Part shown: piece after piece, positions 18,573 to 25,414 of the stretch
Numbering within the stretch: position 1 is the first letter of the stretch
How the letters are laid out: each line of letters starts with the position of its first letter
DNA from: a virus
Virus record (IMG/VR): IMGVR_UViG_3300031715_000071
Coordinates: 1 to 25,414 of that record
Strand: one strand, 5' to 3'
Length of the DNA stretch: 25,414 bases
Notes under the pieces: model-generated
What the model saw: the letters and a program-made list of their open reading frames with translations, nothing else
What the model was told of the DNA's origin: nothing
Databases searched by the model: none
Position numbers and translations under genes: made by a program

Positions 18573-19262
18573 ATGGCGTGGCCGTTCAAGAGCGAGCAGA
18601 ACGCAGACCCCAAAGCAGCAGAACAGATGAAAGCGGAGCAAGAGGAATTCGTCAAGACTCTGCGCAGTTCCTTCCAAGAAGATTTGAAACCCCTGCAAGA
18701 CAAGCTCAACGCCTACGAAGCGCGATTCGGAACCATCGAAGAGAAGATGACGACTCCCGCGCGACGCGAACCTACCGAGACTCCGACTCGCACCAGCGTA
18801 TTCGATGACGAGGACAAAGCCTTCGCCGAGCGCGTAGGCCCGTTGGTAGTCGAGACGATTCAACTCAAAGCGCGACTCGTCGAAAACGACATCATCAACG
18901 AACTCAAGGACAAGGGTTGGGGCGAATACATTCCCGACATCCGCAAGGTTCTTGCGGATACGCCCGTCACCGAGAAAGCCAAACCCACGTATGAGACTTA
19001 CGTGCGCGGCGCGGCGGAGATGATTTTCGGCAAGAAGGCGATGGAGGGCGGCTTGCGGCGAGATGCGAACAAGCAGCGATTCATTTTTGCCGAGGATGAG
19101 GCGAGCGGCGGAAACAGCAACGACCCGACCTATCGCCAGATCAACGAAGAGGCCACGGATGGCAAGGTGGACATCCTGGCCAAGAGCGGCGGAGACGTGA
19201 ACAAGTGGGCCGCGAAGCTTGGCATCAAGGATGTATCGGCCTTGATGAAGGAGCCTATGTAA
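18573..19262 (+). CDS. Scaffold-like protein
   Basis: ATG 18573 follows TTAGGAGCAACCGA; 229 aa. The first 80 residues are a charged helix rich in Glu/Lys/Ala (AAEQMKAEQEEFVKTLRSSF; LDKLNAYE-like) and the middle has many charged, Pro-poor helices (FAERVGPLVVETIQLKARLV). The end is KWAAKLGIKDVSALMKEPM. This composition and the place between portal and capsid genes fit a scaffold protein, which shapes the prohead and is then removed. No protease gene was seen. Other virion roles cannot be excluded. Confidence 0.6.
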   Translation: MAWPFKSEQNADPKAAEQMKAEQEEFVKTLRSSFQEDLKPLQDKLNAYEARFGTIEEKMTTPARREPTETPTRTSVFDDEDKAFAERVGPLVVETIQLKARLVENDIINELKDKGWGEYIPDIRKVLADTPVTEKAKPTYETYVRGAAEMIFGKKAMEGGLRRDANKQRFIFAEDEASGGNSNDPTYRQINEEATDGKVDILAKSGGDVNKWAAKLGIKDVSALMKEPM

Positions 19263-19263
19263 C

Positions 19264-19881
19264 GTGGCAACGCTTCCGAATCACATCACCCAAAAGCTCC
19301 GCGAAGATCAACCCAACCGCGCCACATGGTCCGACGACCTTATAGCACTGACTGACCCCAAGATCGAAGCAAGGCCACTGCAACTTCCGCAAGTCGGGCA
19401 GATTTGCCCCAAGAACCGTGAGTATGATTATTACTGGGTACGCCTCAAGCGCGGCTCGAATCCCGACCACACCCGATTCAATCAGTTACGCGCAGCCGGC
19501 TACACCAAAGCAACGATTGATGACGTTGACCCGCTGGTGAATTCGGTTACAGCCAGCGCCGATGGGCAGGAGATTACCTGCGGAGTAGACTTGATTCTGA
19601 TGAAAGCCCACCCGCAAGTTCACCGGGGAGCACTCAAGTATCACTTCCAGCGGGCTATCGGGATGACCAATCCTCGGGGTAAGGAAGCGATCGACGCGAT
19701 TATGAAGTCCGGCGCATATTCCTCGCAGGATGAAGCAGCATTGCGAGCCTCAAACACTTCGGCCATCACGACCGACGCAGAGCTTGACGCGAGACGCGCA
19801 GACCCTAGCGCGGAAAATGCTTTGCAGGTTGGCAGTCCGAAGTGGGAAAAGATTGCAAGCGAAGCCAAGCAGAAGAAATAA
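19264..19881 (+). CDS. Virion-region protein, 205 aa
   Basis: GTG 19264 follows AAGGAGCCTATGTAAC, one base after the upstream stop. A conserved-looking core runs from DYYWVRLKRGSNPDHTRFNQ through LRAAGYTKATIDDVDPL and GVDLILMKAHPQVHRGALKY. The C-terminal 60 residues look disordered and charged. No recognised family; a head-associated or capsid-assembly role is inferred from its neighbours. The next gene starts at the first base after its stop. Confidence 0.65.
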   Translation: MATLPNHITQKLREDQPNRATWSDDLIALTDPKIEARPLQLPQVGQICPKNREYDYYWVRLKRGSNPDHTRFNQLRAAGYTKATIDDVDPLVNSVTASADGQEITCGVDLILMKAHPQVHRGALKYHFQRAIGMTNPRGKEAIDAIMKSGAYSSQDEAALRASNTSAITTDAELDARRADPSAENALQVGSPKWEKIASEAKQKK

Positions 19882-20343
19882 ATGAACCATACTGGCACAT
19901 TCTTCGACCGCGTTAGCTTGGATTTAAACACCGGCTGCTGGAATTGGATGCGGTCGAAATGTTCCAAGGGATACGGAACCGTGAGATTTCGTGGAGTTAC
20001 GGCGTCGGCGCATCGCGTTTCCGCGGTACTGTTCAAGAATTTTGATTTCGACTCAGAATTGCAAGTCTGCCATACATGCGACAATCCTGCCTGTGTCAAT
20101 CCTAAGCACTTGTTTTACGGGACCAATTCGGACAATCAACAGGATTCCGTATCCAAGGGACGCCATTGGGCGGTAAAAGCAACCCACTGTCCTAAAGGCC
20201 ATGCTTATGAAGGAGACAATTTGTATTTGCCTCCTAGCGGACAGAGATGTTGCAGGGCTTGCCGAAGAGAATCTTCGATCCAATTGGCCGCTAAAAGAAA
20301 GATGGCCAGACGAATGAATAAGATAAACAAGGAGATAAACTAA
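19882..20343 (+). CDS. Free-standing HNH endonuclease
   Basis: ATG 19882 begins directly at the previous stop; 153 aa. The HNH core is clear: SAHRVSAVL (42-50), [20 protein letters not shown] (61-80) and TNSDNQQD (81-88), with His64, Asn73 and His76 in typical places. A second zinc unit follows (CPKGHAYE, then CCRACRRES) and a basic tail. Such genes often sit between phage structural genes and spread by cutting DNA that lacks them. Its position between virion genes fits a mobile insertion. No intron was seen. Confidence 0.9.
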   Translation: MNHTGTFFDRVSLDLNTGCWNWMRSKCSKGYGTVRFRGVTASAHRVSAVLFKNFDFDSELQVCHTCDNPACVNPKHLFYGTNSDNQQDSVSKGRHWAVKATHCPKGHAYEGDNLYLPPSGQRCCRACRRESSIQLAAKRKMARRMNKINKEIN

Positions 20344-20960
20344 TGGCCAACTTCTCGGGGCCAATCGAGCCGGTACAAAATCTCGGAGGAGCAGTTTCTT
20401 TCCCCACCGAGAGTCTTATCGAGGAAGCAGGGCAGACTTTCAATGCGTGGACGCCGGTTTGTTTGGCTGCTGACGGAGGAGTTCAGGTTTGGGGAGGCAC
20501 TGCGGCTCCTGGTTTGGGCGCGATTATTGGAGTAGCTTCAGAGAACGCCTCAAACCTTGCCTCAACCGGTTCAGGCGCACCGCAAGGCTTTACTCCGGTT
20601 CTTGGCCCCGGCAGCGTGATTGGAAATTATAAGGCCAATCCCGCGAACCAGCCTGGTGCGGTCGTAACGCCTTCCTTGGTTCCGATTAACGACGGGCTAA
20701 TCAACGTGGTTTTGGCCGCACCTGGCACGGTGTTTGTCGGCAAGTGCGGCACTTCGGGCCAGACGGCTATCGCCACCACGAACCAGATGGTTTCGACTCT
20801 GGCTGGGCTGACTCTGGATACTAATGGCTATTGGTACGTGGACACGTCAAAGACCAACACGATTCAGATTGTGGCGCTCGACCCGCGTGACGCGGTAGGC
20901 ACGGTCGGCGGGCGTCTGTGGTTCACGTTCCAGAACGCAGCGGTAGGATTGTTCGCTTAA
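20343..20960 (+). CDS. Head decoration-like or cement protein, 205 aa
   Basis: ATG 20343 follows AACAAGGAGATAAACTA and shares one base with the upstream TAA. The product is rich in Gly, Ala, Thr and Val, with short beta strands (NAWTPVCLAADGGVQVWGGT; AAPGTVFVGKCGTSGQ; TIQIVALDPRDAVGTVGGRL). It lacks Lys/Glu-rich helices. This composition and the place just before the major capsid gene suit a capsid decoration protein. Family not identified. Confidence 0.6.
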   Translation: MANFSGPIEPVQNLGGAVSFPTESLIEEAGQTFNAWTPVCLAADGGVQVWGGTAAPGLGAIIGVASENASNLASTGSGAPQGFTPVLGPGSVIGNYKANPANQPGAVVTPSLVPINDGLINVVLAAPGTVFVGKCGTSGQTAIATTNQMVSTLAGLTLDTNGYWYVDTSKTNTIQIVALDPRDAVGTVGGRLWFTFQNAAVGLFA

Positions 20961-20985
20961 CGCAAGCAGTTAAGGAGACACGACC

Positions 20986-21945
20986 TTGAATAATTTGAGC
21001 AGCAGGAACACTTTTCCGCCACTGCTTGCGCGGGGCTTGAAGCATATCTTTTTCGAGGCGACGGACCTCACGATGCGCGACGCGCAGTACACGCGCTACA
21101 TGAACGTCGAATCGAGCGAGGATGCCTACGAAATTGACTACCACATCGCCGGAACGGGACCGATGCCGATTATGCCGGAAGGCACGCGACCCGCATACGA
21201 TGGGCTGGTTCAATCGGGCACCAAGAAATATCTACACCTGCCCTACGGCCTTGCCTCGCAAGTCACCAGGCAGCTCGTTGAGGACGACAAGTACGGAATC
21301 ATTCGCCAGATTCCGAAGGCGCATGGCCGTTCTGCGCTGTTTGCACGCGAGGCGGTCTGCGCTTCGATCCTGAACCTTGGCGGGACGCTTATCACGGTTG
21401 ACGACGGTCTGTCTCTGTTCAACACCGCCCACACGCTACCGGGCGGCACCGAGGCGACCAGCATCGGACCGGGACTTTCAAACATCGTCAACGCTGCGGG
21501 TACTTATCCGAACCGGCCCAGCCCCGATGCGGACTTTTCCTTCACCAGCTTGCAGCAGGCCATCAACTACTTCTATCGGTTCGTGGACGGGCGCGGTATT
21601 CCTTCGATGCTCCGGCCCAAGACCGTTTTCCTTCCGCCAGAACTCATCATGATTGGCCGCGAAATTCTCGGTTCTCCGGGCAAGCCGTACACGATGGACA
21701 ACGAGCTGAACGCCTTGCAGGGCGAGAATCTGGAATTCCAGCACTTGAACTATCTGACTAGCCCAAGCGCTTGGTTCCTTTTCGCCGCAAAGGATGAAAC
21801 CCAACTCAAGTTCTACGACCGCGTTCCGATTCAGGCGCAGACCGACGATGACTTCCAGACTCAGGTGCTGATATTCTTGACCACACAGCGATTCAGCGCC
21901 GGCGCAACGAACTGGATTGGTACATTCGGTTCATTCGGACCCTGA
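20986..21945 (+). CDS. Major capsid protein (HK97 fold, Mu gpT-like features)
   Basis: TTG 20986 follows TTAAGGAGACACGACC; 319 aa. Features that fit a major head protein: an N-terminal helix with FFEATDLTMRDAQYTRYMNV, EDAYEIDYHIAGTGPMP, a helix before LGGTLITVDDGLSLFNTAHTL, RPKTVFLPPELIMIGREILG, and an aromatic end TQRFSAGATNWIGTFGSFGP. The LFNTAHT/PPEL layout recalls the Mu gpT-type head proteins. It would form the icosahedral shell. Support is order, length and these patterns. Confidence 0.8.
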   Translation: MNNLSSRNTFPPLLARGLKHIFFEATDLTMRDAQYTRYMNVESSEDAYEIDYHIAGTGPMPIMPEGTRPAYDGLVQSGTKKYLHLPYGLASQVTRQLVEDDKYGIIRQIPKAHGRSALFAREAVCASILNLGGTLITVDDGLSLFNTAHTLPGGTEATSIGPGLSNIVNAAGTYPNRPSPDADFSFTSLQQAINYFYRFVDGRGIPSMLRPKTVFLPPELIMIGREILGSPGKPYTMDNELNALQGENLEFQHLNYLTSPSAWFLFAAKDETQLKFYDRVPIQAQTDDDFQTQVLIFLTTQRFSAGATNWIGTFGSFGP

Positions 21946-21948
21946 GAT

Positions 21949-22170
21949 ATGGGCTTTGCCACACACGACATCGTTCTGAAGTACGATAAGGTTGAGACTG
22001 ATGGCCTTGACCGCGACAGACCGTATCTTGTGCGATGTTCGTGTCAGACCGAAGGGCGCTTTGAGAGCGAAGAAAAGGCTCTGGACTACGTGTTCTTGCA
22101 TCAGACCAATGCGCGGTCAGTGAACATCACGTTTCAGAATTTGTCTCACCGTGCAAAGGCGGCAAGCTGA
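21949..22170 (+). CDS. Virion-region protein, 73 aa
   Basis: ATG 21949 lies 4 bp after the capsid stop, and the ribosome binding site is weak. The product has VRCSCQTEGRFESEEKALDY with a CxC pair, and a C-terminal VNITFQNLSHRAKAAS. No family recognised. Its stop shares a base with the next ATG. Confidence 0.6.
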   Translation: MGFATHDIVLKYDKVETDGLDRDRPYLVRCSCQTEGRFESEEKALDYVFLHQTNARSVNITFQNLSHRAKAAS

Positions 22171-22445
22171 TGCCCTTGTGGCGTTCGTATGCGGAAGTGA
22201 CGTACACAACTTGCTCCCGTTGTGAGCGCAAGGTGCCTATCGAGGACTGTGACTGGAATGCCGGATTGCTGGTCTGTCATATGTACGGCTGCTACGACAG
22301 GAACGTAAACGGCGCGTTCGAGATGGCCGAGGTTCGAGAGGTAACAAGAGACAGGCAAGAGCTGGTTCCCGATCCAAAATTGATTCACCCGAAGGACGTG
22401 CTGGACGACATCAATCACATCAGCGCGTCAGCCGGGACATACTAA
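22170..22445 (+). CDS. Zinc-ribbon virion-region protein, 91 aa
   Basis: ATG 22170 overlaps the previous stop (TGATG). It has TCSRCERKVPIEDCDW then LLVCHMYGCYDRNVNG: a CxxC and a later C...C pair that could hold one zinc ion. The rest is acidic. Phages often encode a small zinc protein near head-completion genes; the function here is unknown. Confidence 0.65.
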   Translation: MPLWRSYAEVTYTTCSRCERKVPIEDCDWNAGLLVCHMYGCYDRNVNGAFEMAEVREVTRDRQELVPDPKLIHPKDVLDDINHISASAGTY

Positions 22446-22457
22446 CCATCCTCAACG

Positions 22458-22492
22458 ATTACCCATGTGCTCCGGTGTGGTAATACCCGGAG
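22458..22492 (+). other. Overlapping inverted repeats just before a ribosome binding site
   Basis: ATTACC (22458-22463) pairs with GGTAAT (22479-22484), and CTCCGG (22470-22475) with CCGGAG (22487-22492), again in A-B-A'-B' order. The last gap is only 2 nt, so a true pseudoknot is strained and alternative hairpins are more likely. The ribosome binding site GGGAGGA starts at 22494. Confidence 0.45.
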
Positions 22493-22505
22493 TGGGAGGA
22501 AATAG

Positions 22506-23411
22506 ATGAGCCGCACGCAGAATCGCCTCGATGCAGATACCGCGCAAGTAGACGGGCAGCTACCGATACCGGGCGTAGATTTCGTAGCCACGACCGGAGT
22601 CACGACTTACTCCAAGATTGCCTTCGGTGAATACTCGCTGCACTGCGCTACCTCGGCCTCGGGCTATGTCACGACAGCCGGAGTCAATTCCGCCGTTCTG
22701 CGTACCGGGGTGCAGGACAATTTGCAGGAACAGTTTGGCTCAACCGTAGCGGGCGGCGCACAAGGCTTGGCAATCGGGATGCCGTTGACGTATCTAAACG
22801 GCGGAATCACGGCAGGACAGAACGTAAACATTACGGTGCAGAGCACTGTGGGCATGTCGGCCAACTCCTATGCCTTGCTGGATACCGTAGCCTCGGGCGT
22901 GCAGGAAAAGATTCGCATTGTCAGTATCACCAGCGGCACGGTATTTGTAGCCGCCTCGATTGCCAACACGCACAGCTCCGGCGCTCCGGTAGCCCTGAAC
23001 CTGTACACGACTCCCGCCGATGTTTCCGGCTATCCGCCTGTCACCGGACTTACACAATTAACGCCAGTCACCGCACCGAGGCCGAAGGGCATCAAGGTCA
23101 CGGCTCTTGTAATCAACTACCTGGTTGGAACGGCCAACATATCAGCGCAGACGGTGGGACTGGCCGCAGCGACTTATGCAAACGGCGTAGCGCCTACGAT
23201 CACGACTCTTATTGCGAACGCCACAAACGGATTGCCGGTAGCTTTCGGTGCGACACCGTATGCTTGGGTGATTCCCGTTCCTGTCGCCCAGCAAGTTTGG
23301 CTAAACACTTTCAACACGATTCTTGCGATTGAATTCGATTTCACGACCGGCACAAGCGGAACGGTAGACATCCTTGGCGCAACTCTAAGCTGCCAGTTCA
23401 ATTTCAACTAA
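22506..23411 (+). CDS. Beta-rich structural protein, 301 aa
   Basis: ATG 22506 follows GTGGGAGGAAATAG. Almost the entire product is Thr/Ala/Gly/Val-rich with repeating short beta strands (ITAGQNVNITVQSTVGMSAN; VQEKIRIVSITSGTVFVAAS; VALNLYTTPADVSGYPP) and few charged residues. This is the usual look of phage head-fiber, neck or tail surface proteins. The exact role is unknown. A structured leader precedes the ribosome binding site. Confidence 0.65.
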   Translation: MSRTQNRLDADTAQVDGQLPIPGVDFVATTGVTTYSKIAFGEYSLHCATSASGYVTTAGVNSAVLRTGVQDNLQEQFGSTVAGGAQGLAIGMPLTYLNGGITAGQNVNITVQSTVGMSANSYALLDTVASGVQEKIRIVSITSGTVFVAASIANTHSSGAPVALNLYTTPADVSGYPPVTGLTQLTPVTAPRPKGIKVTALVINYLVGTANISAQTVGLAAATYANGVAPTITTLIANATNGLPVAFGATPYAWVIPVPVAQQVWLNTFNTILAIEFDFTTGTSGTVDILGATLSCQFNFN

Positions 23412-23412
23412 C

Positions 23413-23913
23413 ATGGCCCAAATCGCCACAAATCCCTGGTCATTTGTCGCCGCCGACCAAGCAACAACGGTGGGGATAAACAGTATCGTCAACAACGGCG
23501 GCGCTTCGGCACTGGTCACCACGGCCAGTGCCCACGGCTATTCCTTGTTTCAGAACGTCAGCATCCAATCGCCGGCAGTTGCGGGATATGCCAACGGCTA
23601 CAAGGTTCTTTCGATTCCCAGCACCACAACCTATCTGGTCGCCTTGCTGCCGAATCAATTCAGCCTTGCGAACTCGGGAGCGGGCGGAAACTCTTTGTCC
23701 GTTGCGTATCCATACAAGGTCCGCATCGAGCAAATCGTTTGGCAGGATGCTACGGCGGCGCAACTGACGATCACGGACACGAACGGAAACGTGGTCTGGA
23801 GTTACCTTCCTCCGGCCACCGGAAACGTCTTTACCTACGGGAAACTGTTTTGGGTTGACGGCCTGGTGCTGAACGCTTTGCCAGCCGGAACCGTGGAAGT
23901 GACGGTCAACTAA
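23413..23913 (+). CDS. Beta-rich structural protein, 166 aa
   Basis: ATG 23413 lies one base after the previous stop. The product has ASALVTTASAHGYSLFQNVS, then VRIEQIVWQDATAAQLTITD and NVVWSYLPPATGNVF. Its composition is like the gene upstream, but no family is recognised. It is probably a virion or tail accessory protein. Confidence 0.6.
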   Translation: MAQIATNPWSFVAADQATTVGINSIVNNGGASALVTTASAHGYSLFQNVSIQSPAVAGYANGYKVLSIPSTTTYLVALLPNQFSLANSGAGGNSLSVAYPYKVRIEQIVWQDATAAQLTITDTNGNVVWSYLPPATGNVFTYGKLFWVDGLVLNALPAGTVEVTVN

Positions 23914-23914
23914 T

Positions 23915-25102
23915 GTGTCAACCTACTTTGAGCAAACCTATGCCGGTCCTTACAAGGGCCTGAACACGCAAAAGCCCGACCTGCTGCTGGACCCCAGCGA
24001 AGCAGCGGCGATGAACAACGTATGGCTTCGCAACGATGAAATCCGCAGCGCCCCGCCTTTCACCAAAGTATTCGTAGGACCGGAACAGAACAACGCCACG
24101 CTGGGGCAGACTTCCTTTCTCGACGCCAACGGGCAGAATCACACAGCAGCCTTTACCTCCCGAGGGCTTTGGCAATTACAGGCTATCAACAACGTACCCG
24201 GCCAGAATCCTTGGGTGTATGTCGGCGCACCGTCCTTATCTGTAGGAACTCCGATAGCTTCGCGAAGCTTTGCCAACGTCCTGTATTACACAAATGGCGT
24301 GCCTTACCTGCTGAGTTGGGACGGAATCGAAAGCGCACCGCAAGTAGCCTCACAACTGAACAGTTCGACTTTCGGCGGGCAGGGCGGAAGTGTTGGAGGA
24401 TTGTTCCTCTACGAGATAAACAACCAGGTTTGTTTGCTGAATTGCACTCTGTTCAATGTGGCTCAGATAGCGAATCCGATACCGGGAACGGGCGCGACGA
24501 CTCTTGCCGCGAATTCCACCACGAACTTCCCGCAGCTTCTTTGGTACAGCGCGAACGGGATTCCGAATCAGTTCGACCCTACGGTGAATATCAGCGCGGG
24601 ATTCAACAACTTTCTGGAGGTGCCGGACAACTTTACCGGAGTCATGGCCTTTGGCGAAGTCGCCTATTTGTTCCGCAACAACGGAATCACCTACCAGACG
24701 ATTACAGGTTCAAGCGCCCTTGCGCCTTTCTACTTCGATCACATGTGGTCAAGCGAATACGGAGTAGGATGCGTCTATCCGTGGAGCATCGCGCAGTACG
24801 GCTCGGTGGGATTCTTCGTTTCGACCGAAGAGATTTACAAGATTGGAGTGGACACGTTCGAGGCGGTAGGCGGGGGAAGTAGGGACGCAATCATGGCGGA
24901 TTTGGCCGCAGCGATAGGAAACCCTGTGGCCGGAGTGATTTCAAGCTACGCCTACGGTTATATCTATTTGCGCTACGAATTGTGCATCCCTTTAGCGCAA
25001 GGCACGCATATCTACTCCTACTCTTTGGAGGACAAGAACTGGCTGTTTCAATCGTATCCGAGGGTGCAGATTCTAGGCCGACCTTCGGTGTGCTGGCGGT
25101 AG
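23915..25102 (+). CDS. Probable tail/neck protein resembling packaged-DNA stabilisation proteins, 395 aa
   Basis: GTG 23915 starts one base after the previous stop. The N-terminus FEQTYAGPYKGLNTQKPDLL and NNVWLRNDEIRSAPPF, then repeated blade-like strands (NHTAAFTSRGLWQL; ASRSFANVLYYTNGVPYLLS; VAYLFRNNGITYQTITG; IYKIGVDTFEAVGG), suggest a beta-propeller fold. P22 gp10-type stabilisation proteins have a similar start and blade pattern. These sit below the portal and hold DNA in the head. The match is by eye, so tail-hub alternatives remain. Length is near that family. Confidence 0.6.
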   Translation: MSTYFEQTYAGPYKGLNTQKPDLLLDPSEAAAMNNVWLRNDEIRSAPPFTKVFVGPEQNNATLGQTSFLDANGQNHTAAFTSRGLWQLQAINNVPGQNPWVYVGAPSLSVGTPIASRSFANVLYYTNGVPYLLSWDGIESAPQVASQLNSSTFGGQGGSVGGLFLYEINNQVCLLNCTLFNVAQIANPIPGTGATTLAANSTTNFPQLLWYSANGIPNQFDPTVNISAGFNNFLEVPDNFTGVMAFGEVAYLFRNNGITYQTITGSSALAPFYFDHMWSSEYGVGCVYPWSIAQYGSVGFFVSTEEIYKIGVDTFEAVGGGSRDAIMADLAAAIGNPVAGVISSYAYGYIYLRYELCIPLAQGTHIYSYSLEDKNWLFQSYPRVQILGRPSVCWR

Positions 25103-25103
25103 C

Positions 25104-25414
25104 ATGGTCCAGCCGATCCTTCCCCCGGTCAGGCCGGGGTTTCCGCCGTACGGAGGAGGCGGGTCAGGTGGCGGTGGTTCTGGAGGTTCAGGCGGTGGTT
25201 CGGGCGGTGGCGGCAGTTCGATGGCCGGCAGCATTTCGGCCCCGGTATCGAACGGAGGAGTCTTTGCCCAGACCCGTGTAGCGTTGTATCCGGTGCAGAG
25301 TTTGACGAGCGGGGCGATGGAGTATTTTACCTTCAACCCGCTGGTTCCTCCAAACGACATGGGGAATCCGTCCAGCTATACGTGGCGCGTCGAGGAGCTG
25401 AAGGCATACCGAAG
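25104..25414 (+). CDS. Gly/Ser-linker tail protein (3' partial)
   Basis: ATG 25104 begins 1 bp after the previous stop and the frame is open to the window end, so at least 103 residues are visible. It starts MVQPILPPVRPGFPPY, then a Gly/Ser-rich linker of about 24 residues, then SISAPVSNGGVFAQTRVALY and EYFTFNPLVPPNDMGNPSSY. The flexible linker between a Pro-rich start and a beta-like domain suits a tail or fiber component. The end is missing, so no family can be named. Confidence 0.65.
   Translation, partial: MVQPILPPVRPGFPPYGGGGSGGGGSGGSGGGSGGGGSSMAGSISAPVSNGGVFAQTRVALYPVQSLTSGAMEYFTFNPLVPPNDMGNPSSYTWRVEELKAYR

Overview
The window is part of a tailed double-stranded DNA bacteriophage genome. 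All genes read on the + strand, are packed tightly and are often joined by ATGA or GTGA stop/start overlaps. They run from recombination and replication accessory genes (1-6.4 kb), through many small unknown genes (6.4-13.5 kb), into the packaging and virion genes (13.5 kb to the end). A Bet/RecT annealase, a RusA resolvase, a terminase pair, a portal, a scaffold-like protein and a major capsid protein fix the identity. A PEP-CTERM sorted protein at 12.1 kb suggests a Gram-negative host with an exosortase, such as an acidobacterium or proteobacterium from soil or water; this is inference. No tRNA, integrase, lysis gene, CRISPR array or minus-strand gene was seen.

Layout. 0-1.9 kb: an Ala/Trp repeat protein built from 28 near-identical 12-bp units, then a cascade of tiny coupled ORFs. 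1.9-4.2 kb: a coiled-coil Bet partner, Bet and an unknown gene. 4.2-4.77 kb: about 600 bp without a convincing gene, holding a possible promoter, two perfect interlocked inverted repeats (10 and 13 bp, pseudoknot order), many further stems and a terminator-like stem, best read as a large structured RNA. 4.77-6.4 kb: a small Cys-rich protein, an HNH protein and RusA. 6.4-10.9 kb: small coupled genes, many with CxxC zinc-ribbon motifs, plus an XF1762-type acetyltransferase. 10.8-11.7 kb: a Spo11/Topo VI A-like protein (mini-A type), preceded by an 11-G tract. 11.8-13.5 kb: two secreted proteins, one with a PEP-CTERM signal, and two small genes near the start of the late region.

13.5-25.4 kb: small terminase, a remarkable GroES-like protein with a DnaJ-type zinc module where the GroEL-binding mobile loop should be, large terminase, portal, two small genes, a strong terminator, scaffold-like protein, a virion-type gene, an inserted HNH endonuclease gene, a decoration-like protein, major capsid protein and a run of presumed head-completion and tail genes. 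The last gene runs off the window.

The strongest candidates for new biology are the GroES/DnaJ-zinc chimera, the structured RNA locus, the mini-A protein with its slippage-prone G tract, and a recurring promoter layout in which the -35 box lies 35-36 nt before an ATG that lacks a ribosome binding site, which predicts leaderless mRNAs.
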